A DNA stretch of 64,000 nt from DATGUN01 sp035301285 (GCA_035301285.1 DATGUN010000038.1:1-64000), one strand, 5' to 3'; shown: positions 16,963 through 25,396, counted from the first letter of the stretch. Translations and numbers: made by a program. Notes: generated by a model not told the origin, from the sequence alone.

Positions 16963-17363
16963 TCAAGGAAACTCTGAAACGTGCATTATTTGGTATTGCA
17001 GGTGGAGGAATTGCAACATTTATTGCGGTAACTGTACTCATGATCAAAGACATCCCTATCTCTCCTACCATGATGTGGTTTCAAATGCTGGGAAGTTTTA
17101 TTATCGGGATTTATTTCGGTGTCGGTTCATTCATTTTTGAAAATGACAACTGGAGCCGATTGAAACAAATATGTATTCATTTCCCCATGTCTGTCATTGT
17201 GTTTTACAGTCTGGCCCTTCCGTTGAGGTGGATACCGATGACAGTTCGGGCTATTTTACTGGGTATCGTGCTGTTTATGGCGTATTATGCGATATTTTGG
17301 TGTGGATTTTGGATATATTACAAAATACAGGCAAAAAAATTAAACGAGGAATTAAAGAAATGA
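16959..17363 (+). CDS. DUF3021 membrane protein, LytTR partner
   Basis: A 134-residue protein with four transmembrane segments (about 10-30, 42-62, 70-90 and 97-122), the standard DUF3021 topology. Family members are almost always encoded directly after a short LytTR regulator, and some act as its membrane-bound inhibitor. The four-base overlap with the LytTR gene indicates translational coupling. A plausible model is that the membrane protein senses envelope stress or a substrate of the ABC exporter and releases the regulator. That model is inference. A terminator follows 70 bases downstream. Confidence 0.87.
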   Translation: MIKETLKRALFGIAGGGIATFIAVTVLMIKDIPISPTMMWFQMLGSFIIGIYFGVGSFIFENDNWSRLKQICIHFPMSVIVFYSLALPLRWIPMTVRAILLGIVLFMAYYAIFWCGFWIYYKIQAKKLNEELKK

Positions 17364-17433
17364 TGATGTAACTCGACACATCATCACCAAATGTCAGAAT
17401 GTCATAATTCCGACATAATTGAACGGTGTATAT

Positions 17434-17470
17434 AAAAAACAATCTGCATATGATGTGCGGATTGTTTTTT
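17434..17470 (+). terminator. Terminator of the ABC-LytTR-DUF3021 operon
   Basis: AAAAAACAATC and GATTGTTTTTT form a long A/T-flanked stem around TGCA...TGCG, so it can act in both directions. The remaining stretch up to 17667 contains only an A/T-rich region that should hold the promoter of the oxidase operon; no clean -35/-10 pair was found. Confidence 0.8.
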
Positions 17471-17667
17471 TATATTGAAAGAAATGTGTGCGTGTTGATA
17501 TGACAGCGTTTTAATGAAATGTCGGAATAAAAATTTGATGGTTTTTTCAGTGTATGGTCATTTTATGCGTGTTAAATATATCACATTTAGGTATGATTCA
17601 TCTCACTTAAGATGACCGTATTTTCATCTATCCTTGGATATAGATAACAAAAAGGTGGTGAGTGGGA

Positions 17668-17817
17668 ATGGAAACAACAAACACAAAAGCAAACAATATC
17701 GATACGGAAGAGGAGGTATCCTATAAGGGCGCATTTTTTGCGACAACTCTGTTTGTTGGTGGTGATATTCTTTTGTTTATCGTTCTATTATTCACTTTGT
17801 ATATGACGAGATTTTAG
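17668..17817 (+). CDS. Cytochrome c oxidase subunit IIa (ba3 type)
   Basis: A 49-residue protein with an acidic hydrophilic N terminus and a single membrane helix (about 22-46, FFATTLFVGGDILLFIVLLFTLY). Small one-helix subunits of this kind, called IIa, stand in front of subunit II in ba3-type oxidase operons and replace the missing first helix of subunit II. The ATG follows AAAGGTGGTGAG. It lies 13 bases before subunit II, so cotranscription is expected. It is too short for routine gene calling. The assignment rests on position, length and topology. Confidence 0.8.
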   Translation: METTNTKANNIDTEEEVSYKGAFFATTLFVGGDILLFIVLLFTLYMTRF

Positions 17818-17830
17818 GGAGGGATAAGGA

Positions 17831-18298
17831 ATGAAAATGCATCGATCAGAAGAAATTTGGCTGATATTGGCTGTGATTATCATTGTTGGATCAATGCTTG
17901 TGACAGGCTACCAGACGTTCGCACAAGAAATGGGTCCTCCAAGTGGTAAGGATATAATCGATCCTGAAAAGGTTGATGAAACGGAGCCATTTGATGAGCC
18001 TGGTGTGTATAAAATAGGGGAAAATGAATATGAAGTTGTTATGGTTTTGCAGGCTTTTTCGTTTACCCCAAATGACATTGAAATACCCAAGGGAGCAACG
18101 GTTCATTTTACAATGACCTCCAAAGATGTGATTCATGGTTTCCAAGTGCCTGACACTAATTTGAATGCCATGGTTGTTCCAGGTCATATTCAACATATTA
18201 CACAAACATTCGATGAAGCAGGAGAGTATTTGGTTTTATGTAATGAATACTGCGGAACCGGACATCAGATGATGAGTACGACAATTACTGTTAAATAA
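17831..18298 (+). CDS. cbaB: ba3-type cytochrome c oxidase subunit II
   Basis: A 155-residue protein with one N-terminal membrane anchor (about 8-28) and a cupredoxin domain outside the membrane. The CuA ligands are complete: His in DVIHGFQVP, and Cys-Glu-Cys-His-Met in CNEYCGTGHQMM. It accepts electrons from cytochrome c and passes them to subunit I. Single-TM subunit II proteins are typical of B-family (ba3) oxidases, in contrast with two-TM subunits of aa3 enzymes. The ATG is preceded by GGGAGGGATAAGG. It is flanked by the genes for subunits IIa and I. The symbol follows the cba naming used in Geobacillus. Confidence 0.92.
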   Translation: MKMHRSEEIWLILAVIIIVGSMLVTGYQTFAQEMGPPSGKDIIDPEKVDETEPFDEPGVYKIGENEYEVVMVLQAFSFTPNDIEIPKGATVHFTMTSKDVIHGFQVPDTNLNAMVVPGHIQHITQTFDEAGEYLVLCNEYCGTGHQMMSTTITVK

Positions 18299-18312
18299 AG
18301 GGGTGAGAAAAT

Positions 18313-20001
18313 ATGGCAAAAGCACTACCGTTGGAGCGCGATTATTTCAGTGGACACACATATAAAATGCTTGGTGTTGAAACAAAAGATTCGAGGCTTT
18401 CTTTAACTTATTTTTCAGCAGCATTCATCGCATTATTTATCGGAGGATTTCTCGGTCTTTTTCAAGGTTTGGAGCGTGCAGGTTTCATTGAATTACCGGC
18501 TTTTTTGAATTATTATCAAGTGCTGACAGCACATGGCTTGTTACTCATACTTGTATTTACGGCTACGTTTCTGATTGGTTATTTTTATTCAAGCCTGTCT
18601 CATACACTCGGAGGGTTGTTGCCGGCCGTTCGGAAGATGGGGTGGATCGCTTTTGGATTGATGGTGTTTGGTGTCCTGATGGCTGTGACACAAATTGTAA
18701 AAGGAGAAGCAACGGTACTATACACGTTTTATCCACCGATGCAAGCATCACCATGGTTTTATATCGGGCTGGTGTTGGTCGTTTTAGGAATTTGGACAGC
18801 AGCATTCGGTGCATTCATCAATGTGGCACACTGGCGAAAACAGAATAAGGGTCAACATCTTCCGCTATTGGCTTACTTTGTAACGGGTATTTTCATCTTG
18901 CTCTTTTTCGGCACGTTAGGTGTGACGTATGAAGTCTTGACATTGATACCATGGGCGTTCGGCTGGACCGAGACAGTGAATGTGATGTTGAGCAGGACAT
19001 TATTCTGGAGTTTTGGTCACACGCTTGTAAACGTTTGGTATCTTACTGCCATATCAGCATGGTATGTCGCTGTTCCAAGAATTATCGGGGGAAGATTATT
19101 CAGTGATACGTTAGCCCGTGTGGTTGTATTTTTACTCGTCATTTTGAATATTCCTGGTGGATTCCATCATCAAATCGTAGACCCTGGATTTACCCAAGGA
19201 TTGAAATTCATGCATGTGTTCATGAGTCTATCGATTGCATTTCCTTCATTGATGACAGCATTCGCGATGTTTGCGGTGTTTGAGCGGACTGGTCGCAAAC
19301 GTGGTGGAAAAGGACTATTCGGTTGGTTCAAGAAATTGCCTTGGAAAGATGTACGTTTCTTGGCACCATTTATAGCAATGGTCGCCTTTATTCCAGCAGG
19401 CGCTGGTGGAATCGCCCAGACAAACAACCAATTGAATCAAGTTGTCCATAATACACTGTGGGTCACAGGGCATTTTCACTTAACGGTCGGAACATCGGTT
19501 GTATTGACGCTATTCGGTATTTGTTACTGGCTGATTCCATATTTATCGAAGCGGACATTAACACCATTCATCAATAAATTAGGTATCATCCAAACGATAA
19601 TCTGGACAGTTGGTATGTTGTTTATGTCGGGTTCCATGCATACAGTTGGTTTATTCGGTTCACCGAGAAGAACCTCGTTTACAACCTACGGGGATAAAGC
19701 TACCGAACTCGGGTGGGATCCTTATATGATCATGATGGCCATTGGTGCGACATTGCTATTGATCGGGGTTGTTTTGATGGTATATATTGTATTCCATCTT
19801 ATGTTCCGTGCACCAAAAGGGAAAACGGAATTTCCGATTGCACTTCCTGAAGAGAATGCAGCACCTACACCAAAATGGACAGAACGGTGGAGTCTGTGGA
19901 TTGTCATCATGCTCATGGTCGTATCGATGGGATATGTCATCCCCGTTGTCGATCTTATCATGAATGCACCACCGGGATCACCGCCTTTCCAAACATTTTA
20001 A
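18313..20001 (+). CDS. cbaA: ba3-type cytochrome c oxidase subunit I
   Basis: A 562-residue haem-copper oxidase subunit with about 12-13 membrane helices. Haem and CuB ligands are seen: His in YYQVLTAHGLLL, SFGHTLVNVWYL and GGFHHQIVDPG, and His pairs in GHFHLTVG. The CuB helix lacks the Glu of the A-family D-channel, as expected for B-family oxidases. The enzyme reduces oxygen to water and pumps protons in the cytoplasmic membrane. B-family enzymes have high oxygen affinity, so use at low aeration is likely. AAGGGGTGAG precedes the ATG. The gene follows subunit II after 14 bases and precedes a Met/His-rich membrane protein. Confidence 0.95.
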   Translation: MAKALPLERDYFSGHTYKMLGVETKDSRLSLTYFSAAFIALFIGGFLGLFQGLERAGFIELPAFLNYYQVLTAHGLLLILVFTATFLIGYFYSSLSHTLGGLLPAVRKMGWIAFGLMVFGVLMAVTQIVKGEATVLYTFYPPMQASPWFYIGLVLVVLGIWTAAFGAFINVAHWRKQNKGQHLPLLAYFVTGIFILLFFGTLGVTYEVLTLIPWAFGWTETVNVMLSRTLFWSFGHTLVNVWYLTAISAWYVAVPRIIGGRLFSDTLARVVVFLLVILNIPGGFHHQIVDPGFTQGLKFMHVFMSLSIAFPSLMTAFAMFAVFERTGRKRGGKGLFGWFKKLPWKDVRFLAPFIAMVAFIPAGAGGIAQTNNQLNQVVHNTLWVTGHFHLTVGTSVVLTLFGICYWLIPYLSKRTLTPFINKLGIIQTIIWTVGMLFMSGSMHTVGLFGSPRRTSFTTYGDKATELGWDPYMIMMAIGATLLLIGVVLMVYIVFHLMFRAPKGKTEFPIALPEENAAPTPKWTERWSLWIVIMLMVVSMGYVIPVVDLIMNAPPGSPPFQTF

Positions 20002-20071
20002 TGGATTGACACACATGATAGGGAGTCCCATTTAGGTTATGGAAAATGATTGAAAGGTGGGGGATGAAACA

Positions 20072-20629
20072 ATGAAACAAGCTATTTATGGGTTGATACT
20101 GTTGGTATTCATGGCACTCCCACCTGTCATTACGCTGACGGAATCTATCATGACCATTCATATGCATATGCAAATGCCGCTGCTTGCTGTCGCTGGAATG
20201 CTCATGACACCTTTGTCGCAAAAGATGTTCCCTGGACTTTTCGCCAATTGGAATAAAAATGGTGTACCCGGTATTTTAATGGTATTTCTCATCGTCATTT
20301 TTTGGCTGATTCCTAGAACAATGGATGAAGCGTTGGAAGAACCGATGATGGAGATCTTTAAATTCATCAGTTGGCCATTTCTCGTCGGTGTTCCGTTACG
20401 TGATAGCTGGAGAAAATTGACCGATTTAAAAAAGAATGTTATCTATGTCAGCATCGTCATCATGTACGGATTGATAGGGTGGCTTTATATCGCAACACCT
20501 GACCAATTATGCAATAATTACCTCATTGTTGATCAAAGAACACTCGGATGGAGTTTTTTGCTCATTGCATTTTGTATGTTGCTATTTTTTATCCAGTTGC
20601 TGTTCATTGATAAATCCGATTATGAATAG
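20072..20629 (+). CDS. Oxidase-associated Met/His-rich membrane protein
   Basis: A 185-residue protein with about six membrane helices. The loop between helices 1 and 2 reads IHMHMQM, a Met/His cluster that could bind copper. Further on LIPRTMDEAL and FLVGVPLRDSW are conserved-looking motifs that recall CtaG-type proteins, but the length is well below CtaG. Its place at the end of the ba3 operon suggests a role in CuA or CuB assembly; this is inference from position and composition. The ATG at 20072 follows AAAGGTGGGGGATG. An in-frame GTG at 20057 lies inside that site. The operon ends at a long hairpin at 20681-20766. Confidence 0.65.
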   Translation: MKQAIYGLILLVFMALPPVITLTESIMTIHMHMQMPLLAVAGMLMTPLSQKMFPGLFANWNKNGVPGILMVFLIVIFWLIPRTMDEALEEPMMEIFKFISWPFLVGVPLRDSWRKLTDLKKNVIYVSIVIMYGLIGWLYIATPDQLCNNYLIVDQRTLGWSFLLIAFCMLLFFIQLLFIDKSDYE

Positions 20630-20680
20630 TGGCTGAAGGGGGATCCTGAAAGTAGAGGACGGTTATAGATAGAGATCATG

Positions 20681-20766
20681 AAGGGGCAGTCGATAGGAGA
20701 TGTCTCCACAAAGATAGATTTCCAGTCTAACTTTTGGGGCACAATTCCTTGAGTCTGCTCCTTTTT
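20681..20766 (+). terminator. Probable terminator of the ba3 oxidase operon
   Basis: AAGGGGCAG (20681-20689) can pair with CTGCTCCTT (20755-20763), followed by a T run. The 65-base interior also folds (GGAGA/TCTCC). The long loop makes it weaker than a standard terminator. Confidence 0.5.
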
Positions 20767-20802
20767 AATATGTCATGGAAAGCGTGTGCGCGTGCTAAGA
20801 AG

Positions 20803-20922
20803 CAGGAAACCGCCCGGTCAAAGTAAGGAACCGCGCGACTGTGATGGGGTATCGCGCAATGCTGGGGAGAAACCGCGCGATCAGGAGTAGAAATCTCGCA
20901 ATAAACGGCTAAAGTCGAGTAA
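20803..20922. repeat. Degenerate 21-22 bp tandem repeats (CCGCGCGA motif)
   Basis: Five consecutive units of 21-22 bases each begin with a variant of GAAACCGCGCGA: GAAACCGCCCGG, GAACCGCGCGAC, TATCGCGCAAT, AACCGCGCGATC and AATCTCGCAAT. The G+C is clearly above the surroundings. There is no ribosome binding site or sustained reading frame. Similar GC-rich intergenic repeats occur in many halotolerant Bacillaceae as far as I recall; their role is unknown. Together with the hairpins on both sides this accounts for the gene-free stretch 20630-21018. Confidence 0.6.
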
Positions 20923-20968
20923 CCCTAAGGATTTAATTGGAATGGAAGCTCCGGATGAAATGTAAAGA

Positions 20969-21000
20969 TATCCACACCCGTCACGTAGAGGGCGTGGATA
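20969..21000 (-). terminator. Terminator of helD
   Basis: On the minus strand TATCCACGCCC and GGGTGTGGATA form an 11-bp stem with one G-T pair and a 10-base loop, followed by a T-rich stretch, 18 bases after the helD stop. Confidence 0.7.
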
Positions 21001-21018
21001 ACAGATAATGGCATCAGA

Positions 21019-23346
21019 TTAGTTTGTTTCATAAGTCAATTTGTCAACATGATCCAGGAAGGGACTTTTCTTTCCAATTGTAAATAGATGCAGGGTGTGC
21101 ATCGCACGTGTACACGAAGTATAAAATAATTTACGTTCCGACTCACGCCTATACACAGCCTCACTGGCATTGTATATGATGACACTGTCAAATTCGATGC
21201 CTTTAGCTAGATAGGAGGGAATGATGAGCACGCCTTTTGCATAGGTGTATGTTTCATGGTCCATTTTTTGGACATTGATATATTCTGAAAGCCAGCTATC
21301 AATGCCTTCAGCCTCTGCAAGAGATTTAGTGATTATCGCTATTGTTTCCAAGCCAGCTGTTTGTAAAGACTTGATCTTATCATAGATTTGCGTGTGTAAT
21401 TCATAACGTGATTCTACTGTCGTCAATGTTGGTTTTTGGCCGTCTCGTTGAAAAGGCTCAATCTGTTCGCTCCCCGGTATGAGTTGTTTCGTAAAATTGA
21501 CTATTGGTTTGGTGGAACGGTAACTTTTCATGAGGGACATCCGTTCCAGCTTTTCATTATCCAGCATTCCCTCTTCCAAAATCGAAGGTGCTCCATACGC
21601 ATGTGGGTATATAGATTGATTGATATCCCCGAGAATGGTCATTCGACTGTTCGGAAAAAGCCTCTCGATATATTCAAATTGAAATGGTGTGTAATCTTGT
21701 GCTTCATCAATGAACAGATAACGTATATGTGAAAATGTCTTCATTCCTTGTATTTGATCGATGCCATACAAAAACAGGGTGACATCCTCCCATAAAAGAT
21801 AGTTATTTTCAATGGCAACTTGAGTTAATTGGCAAATAGACTGCCATGTTTTTTCCGTGAGCGAAGGGGGTTGGTGATTGGTTGAAAACAGAAATTGATA
21901 TATTTCAATTGTATTGATGAATTTGAATTGTTCAACCATCGTCCTGATAGGCTTGAAGTGTTCTTCGACAATTTTTTCGCTCAGATATTCCCACTCAGCA
22001 TCAATATCATCGAACATGTCTGTTTCATTTTGTTGATTTTGTTGTATAGCATGATAAGCATGCATATAGTCTTCTTTATCCAACAATTCCGCCTCAGCCA
22101 TAACCCAATCTTTGTTCTTTTCCTCAGATGCAATCGTCTGCAATGTCGTCAATAACCAATCTTTTGTCAGATCTATCCGGTTAGGAATGGAAATACTTGA
22201 ATCCAGACTGTAAAAGTAACTTCCAATGGCTTCTCGGGAAATGATGATTTTATCTTGATGTGTGATGTGATTAAAAGGTATTCCGGTATCTACCAACATC
22301 AATATCCGGCTATCTATCATTTCTTTGCAGGCCAGGCTGGCTTTGTATTGAATGGACTGTGAGCGGATAGACCGTTCATGTTCACTTAACGTTGCAAGCA
22401 TTTTTTCCATCTGTTCCAACGGTCCTTCAAGTTTGAACGTATCACCTAAGCGTTCAGTTGCATATTCCTGAAATGTCGATTGGCGCATGTTGTCTTCGCC
22501 GAGTTCGGGAAGAACAGTTGCGACATAACTGTTGAACAGTGGATTGGGTGAAAATAAAAGCATATTTCCTGCCGCTAAAGCCTTTCGGTTAGAATACAGT
22601 AAGTAGGCGACCCGCTGAAGAGCTATAGAGGTTTTACCACTTCCTGCAACCCCTTGGACGACTAGATATTTGCTTCCTTTATGACGTATGATCTGATTTT
22701 GGTTTTTTTGGATGGTGGAGACGATGGTTTTCATTTTTTCCGAAGCATTCTTTCCGAGTACCTCTTGGAGCAAATGATCACCGATAGTCAAACCTGTATT
22801 GAAAAGTCCCTTCAATTTTCCGTTTTTGATGACATATTGTCTTTTCAGGGTGATATCACCTTCAATAGAACCGTCCATCGTCTCATAACTTGCTCGACCC
22901 AAAGTGTAGTCGTAATACATGCTTGATATGGGAGCTCGCCAATCATATATTAAAAAGTCGTCATTGTTTTGATCCATGAGAGACCCTACTCCGATATATA
23001 TTTCCTCTGGATGTTTTTCCATGTCTTCATGAAAGTCAATTCGACCAAAATAGGGTGTCGTTTCCAAACGTCTAAGTGCTTCCAACTGTTTATATATTTG
23101 TCCATGAGTCCTTTCTTGATCGGAGAGTAATTCAGCTTGTTGTTTCATGCTTGCTTCAGTTTCAATGACATCATCCGGTTCATCAAGGTTGATGGTTACA
23201 TCATCCCAGAAGTTTTTCCTCAGTGTTATGATTCTTTTTCTTGTTTGACCGGCTTTTTCGTCCAATGCTGTTTTCTTGGCTTTGATAACGTCGTTTACCT
23301 GGCGAATGCGCTGTTCTTCTTGTAACCATTCATTTTGTTTGCTCAT
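21019..23346 (-). CDS. helD: RNA polymerase recycling helicase-like ATPase HelD
   Basis: A 775-residue UvrD/SF1-like protein. HelD binds stalled or post-termination RNA polymerase, inserts arms into its channels and releases nucleic acid with ATP. The N-terminal coiled arm (about 1-95) is followed by DWRAPISSMYYDY, a HelD hallmark. Walker A GVAGSGKTSIALQRV lies near residue 233 and Walker B is FIDEAQDYTPFQ. The later SF1 motifs are LGDINQSIYP, MSLMKSYRSTK, IIPSYLAKGIEFDSVI and YTSCTRAM. The length matches B. subtilis HelD. The ATG follows AGGGGTGTGCC. Its promoter should lie in 23347-23460, a region that also holds a rightward promoter and an inverted repeat. Confidence 0.93.
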   Translation of the reverse strand: MSKQNEWLQEEQRIRQVNDVIKAKKTALDEKAGQTRKRIITLRKNFWDDVTINLDEPDDVIETEASMKQQAELLSDQERTHGQIYKQLEALRRLETTPYFGRIDFHEDMEKHPEEIYIGVGSLMDQNNDDFLIYDWRAPISSMYYDYTLGRASYETMDGSIEGDITLKRQYVIKNGKLKGLFNTGLTIGDHLLQEVLGKNASEKMKTIVSTIQKNQNQIIRHKGSKYLVVQGVAGSGKTSIALQRVAYLLYSNRKALAAGNMLLFSPNPLFNSYVATVLPELGEDNMRQSTFQEYATERLGDTFKLEGPLEQMEKMLATLSEHERSIRSQSIQYKASLACKEMIDSRILMLVDTGIPFNHITHQDKIIISREAIGSYFYSLDSSISIPNRIDLTKDWLLTTLQTIASEEKNKDWVMAEAELLDKEDYMHAYHAIQQNQQNETDMFDDIDAEWEYLSEKIVEEHFKPIRTMVEQFKFINTIEIYQFLFSTNHQPPSLTEKTWQSICQLTQVAIENNYLLWEDVTLFLYGIDQIQGMKTFSHIRYLFIDEAQDYTPFQFEYIERLFPNSRMTILGDINQSIYPHAYGAPSILEEGMLDNEKLERMSLMKSYRSTKPIVNFTKQLIPGSEQIEPFQRDGQKPTLTTVESRYELHTQIYDKIKSLQTAGLETIAIITKSLAEAEGIDSWLSEYINVQKMDHETYTYAKGVLIIPSYLAKGIEFDSVIIYNASEAVYRRESERKLFYTSCTRAMHTLHLFTIGKKSPFLDHVDKLTYETN

Positions 23347-23379
23347 GGCACACCCCTAGAAAATAATTTTATGAAATAG

Positions 23380-23434
23380 TTGACATCATATAATGAATAG
23401 TGTAAAATATAAATAAGGACATCTATATTTTACA
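23380..23434 (+). promoter_or_regulatory. Rightward promoter overlapping a perfect 11-bp inverted repeat
   Basis: TTGACA (23380-23385) and TAAAAT (23403-23408) are 17 bases apart. The -10 lies inside the left arm of a perfect inverted repeat, TGTAAAATATA (23401-23411) and TATATTTTACA (23424-23434), separated by 12 bases. A repressor bound there would block the promoter. No known operator consensus matches that I recognise. Confidence 0.6.
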
Positions 23435-23563
23435 TACATAAATGTTGAGTAACATCTATCGTATCATCCAGAGGATAATTATTCAAGGTTTTTTTATATT
23501 AAGATTGCCATTTTTACTCTTAGCAAATCGGGTGCTTTCATTCATAGCATGCGATTTTTTATT
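23415..23563 (+). ncRNA. Candidate small RNA between helD and the M42 peptidase gene
   Basis: A transcript from the promoter at 23380-23408 would start near 23415 and meet a terminator-like hairpin at 23525-23562. That hairpin has AAATCG/CGATTT and TGCT/AGCA with a two-base internal loop, followed by six T. A 56-codon reading frame starting at 23443 lacks a ribosome binding site, so a non-coding RNA of about 150 bases is the simpler reading. The M42 gene may have a separate promoter nearer to it. Confidence 0.4.
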
Positions 23564-23691
23564 GCCAAAAATAGAATGTGTCTCAATTTATAAGGTAGTA
23601 TACAATTTTTGAAGAAGGACATTGATTGTTCGTGAATAATTCCATTTACTTGTATCAGACTATACCCAACTAAATAGATAGGTGGTATAGA

Positions 23692-24762
23692 ATGGATTTA
23701 TTACGTGATTTAACACAGGCAGATAGCACATCCGGTTACGAAAATGCTGTACGAAAAATAATGGAAACAGCTTTGGATGAACTAAGTGATGATATTGTTT
23801 ATGATCATACAGGAAGTATTTTCGGGAAAAAAGAAGGGGATATAGCGGGACCACGAATCATGTTGGCTGGTCATATGGATGAAGTCGGGTTCATGGTCAA
23901 AGGTATCAACAAGGATGGGTTCTTGCGATTTACCCCGCTGGGAGGATGGTGGGATCAAGTTCTATTGGCACAACGCGTGACTGTCATCACAGAAAAGAAG
24001 AATATCACAGGTGTCATAGGCTCCAAACCACCGCATCTCCTTCAACCTGAGGAAAGATCAAACGTATTTCCGATGCGTGAAATGTATATCGATGTAGGTG
24101 CCCATTCTAAAGAGCAGGTTGAGAAGTGGGGAATACGTGTCGGAAATCCAGTTGTTCCGATATGTCCCTTTGAAATCATGCATGATCATGACACGATTTT
24201 GGCAAAAGCGCTTGATAATCGTATCGGTTGCTATATGGCGGTAGAAGTCATGCGAAAGTTAAAGGAAGAAACGCATCCGAATGTTCTTTTTGCAGGGGCA
24301 GATGTGCAGGAAGAGGTTGGATTACGGGGAGCGCAGACAGCTCCTTATGCGGTTGAACCTGATGTTGCTATCGTACTGGATGTCGGGGTGGCGGAAGATA
24401 CCCCAGGCATAAGTGGTGCTGATGTTGACCAACCGGCTTTGCGAGAAGGCCCACTTATTACTTTTCTGGATGCTTCCATGATCCCGAATATCCGGTTTCG
24501 TGATTTTGTTGCCGATACAGCACAAACTCATAATATTCCTTGTCAAATTGAAGTGATGACTGGCGGCGGAACAGATGCTGGAAAAATTCATTTGCATAAA
24601 CAAGGTGTGCCGACGATTGTTATCGGTGTCCCTATTCGTTATATGCATAGTCATGTGTCATTTGCAAGCAAACAAGATATTGAAAATGGTGTCAAATTAC
24701 TGACGGAGATTATCAGAGGCCTTGATACAGAAATGTATGAAACGCTTGTTCATTATGATTAA
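23692..24762 (+). CDS. M42-family metallo-aminopeptidase
   Basis: A 356-residue cytosolic peptidase of the M42 family (glutamyl-aminopeptidase/FrvX/YsdC type), which form large dodecameric shells and trim peptides. Dinuclear metal ligands and catalytic residues are visible in LAGHMDEVGFM (His and Asp), KALDNRIG (bridging Asp), QEEVGLRGA (catalytic Glu-Glu), VLDVGVAED (Asp) and PIRYMHSHVS (final His). Length matches the family. The ATG follows ATAGGTGGTATAG. It has a bidirectional terminator downstream. Exact peptide specificity is unknown; M42 members in Bacillus are often annotated as YsdC/YtoP-like. Confidence 0.93.
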   Translation: MDLLRDLTQADSTSGYENAVRKIMETALDELSDDIVYDHTGSIFGKKEGDIAGPRIMLAGHMDEVGFMVKGINKDGFLRFTPLGGWWDQVLLAQRVTVITEKKNITGVIGSKPPHLLQPEERSNVFPMREMYIDVGAHSKEQVEKWGIRVGNPVVPICPFEIMHDHDTILAKALDNRIGCYMAVEVMRKLKEETHPNVLFAGADVQEEVGLRGAQTAPYAVEPDVAIVLDVGVAEDTPGISGADVDQPALREGPLITFLDASMIPNIRFRDFVADTAQTHNIPCQIEVMTGGGTDAGKIHLHKQGVPTIVIGVPIRYMHSHVSFASKQDIENGVKLLTEIIRGLDTEMYETLVHYD

Positions 24763-24770
24763 CAAATTTA

Positions 24771-24800
24771 AACCCGCTCCTTTAATAAGACGAGCGGGTT
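24771..24800. terminator. Bidirectional terminator, M42 peptidase and plsC
   Basis: A perfect 9-bp stem AACCCGCTC/GAGCGGGTT with a 12-base loop between convergent genes, and T-rich sequence on both sides. Confidence 0.85.
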
Positions 24801-24808
24801 ATTGTTGT

Positions 24809-25396
24809 TTACTTGATTTTCGCCTGTAGTGATTTTAATGCTTCATCCAAATCAACGGCCATATGATCCATTGCTTCCCTTTTTGGTAAATCGGCTGGCG
24901 CGTTTATGGGGTCACCAAAAATAATTTGTGGTTTTTTGCGTTTAAGCAATTCTTTGAAATTAGATGGTCCTGTATAAGCTACAGGTATGATGGGTGCCTT
25001 GGACCGATTAGCAATCGTCACTGCCCCTCGTTTTAGCGGTACATCTTCACTTGTGCGAGTGCCACTTGGAAATATCCCAACCACTTTGTCTTCTTTAATC
25101 AGACGGTGTGGAATCTTTAACGAGCTTGGTCCGGGATTTTCCCGGTCTACAGGAAAAGCGTTCAATTTTTTCATCAACCATCTCAGAGGAGCAGACTTGA
25201 ATAATTCTTTTTTTGCCATGTAATGAATTTTCAATGGTCTGATTGCAACTCCAAGCCACAAAATATCAACCCATCCAGTATGTGTACATGCGATGACATA
25301 CCCACCTGATTGCGGTAGTTTGTTTTTATCATGAATTCGTATTCTACCAAATATACTCAATACAATATAAACGATGAATCGTGCAAAAGTATACAT
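24809..25396 (-). CDS. plsC: 1-acyl-sn-glycerol-3-phosphate acyltransferase
   Basis: A 195-residue membrane-associated acyltransferase. It adds the second acyl chain to lysophosphatidic acid to make phosphatidic acid, a precursor of all membrane phospholipids. An N-terminal hydrophobic segment (about 1-18) is followed by the HX4D catalytic motif HTGWVD (about 38-43), motif II around FPVDRENPGP, motif III FPSGTRTS (Ser replacing the usual Glu of FPEGTR) and motif IV PIIPVAYTG. The ATG follows AAAGGGGA. It stands alone and is convergent with the M42 gene. The Ser at FPSGTR is a common Bacillus variant. Confidence 0.92.
   Translation of the reverse strand: MYTFARFIVYIVLSIFGRIRIHDKNKLPQSGGYVIACTHTGWVDILWLGVAIRPLKIHYMAKKELFKSAPLRWLMKKLNAFPVDRENPGPSSLKIPHRLIKEDKVVGIFPSGTRTSEDVPLKRGAVTIANRSKAPIIPVAYTGPSNFKELLKRKKPQIIFGDPINAPADLPKREAMDHMAVDLDEALKSLQAKIK

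Noticed and set aside
17407..17528. ATTCCGACAT (17407-17416) and ATGTCGGAAT (17519-17528) inverted pair around the terminator
   Set aside because: The arms are about 100 bases apart and no known function fits; could be chance or an operator pair, too weak to list as a feature.
20803..20922. GC-rich repeats as a CRISPR array
   Set aside because: Units are 21-22 bases, degenerate and contiguous with no unique spacers, and no cas genes are present.
23443..23613. 56-codon frame downstream of the promoter at 23380
   Set aside because: No ribosome binding site before its ATG and it runs through the terminator-like hairpin; treated as part of a candidate non-coding RNA.
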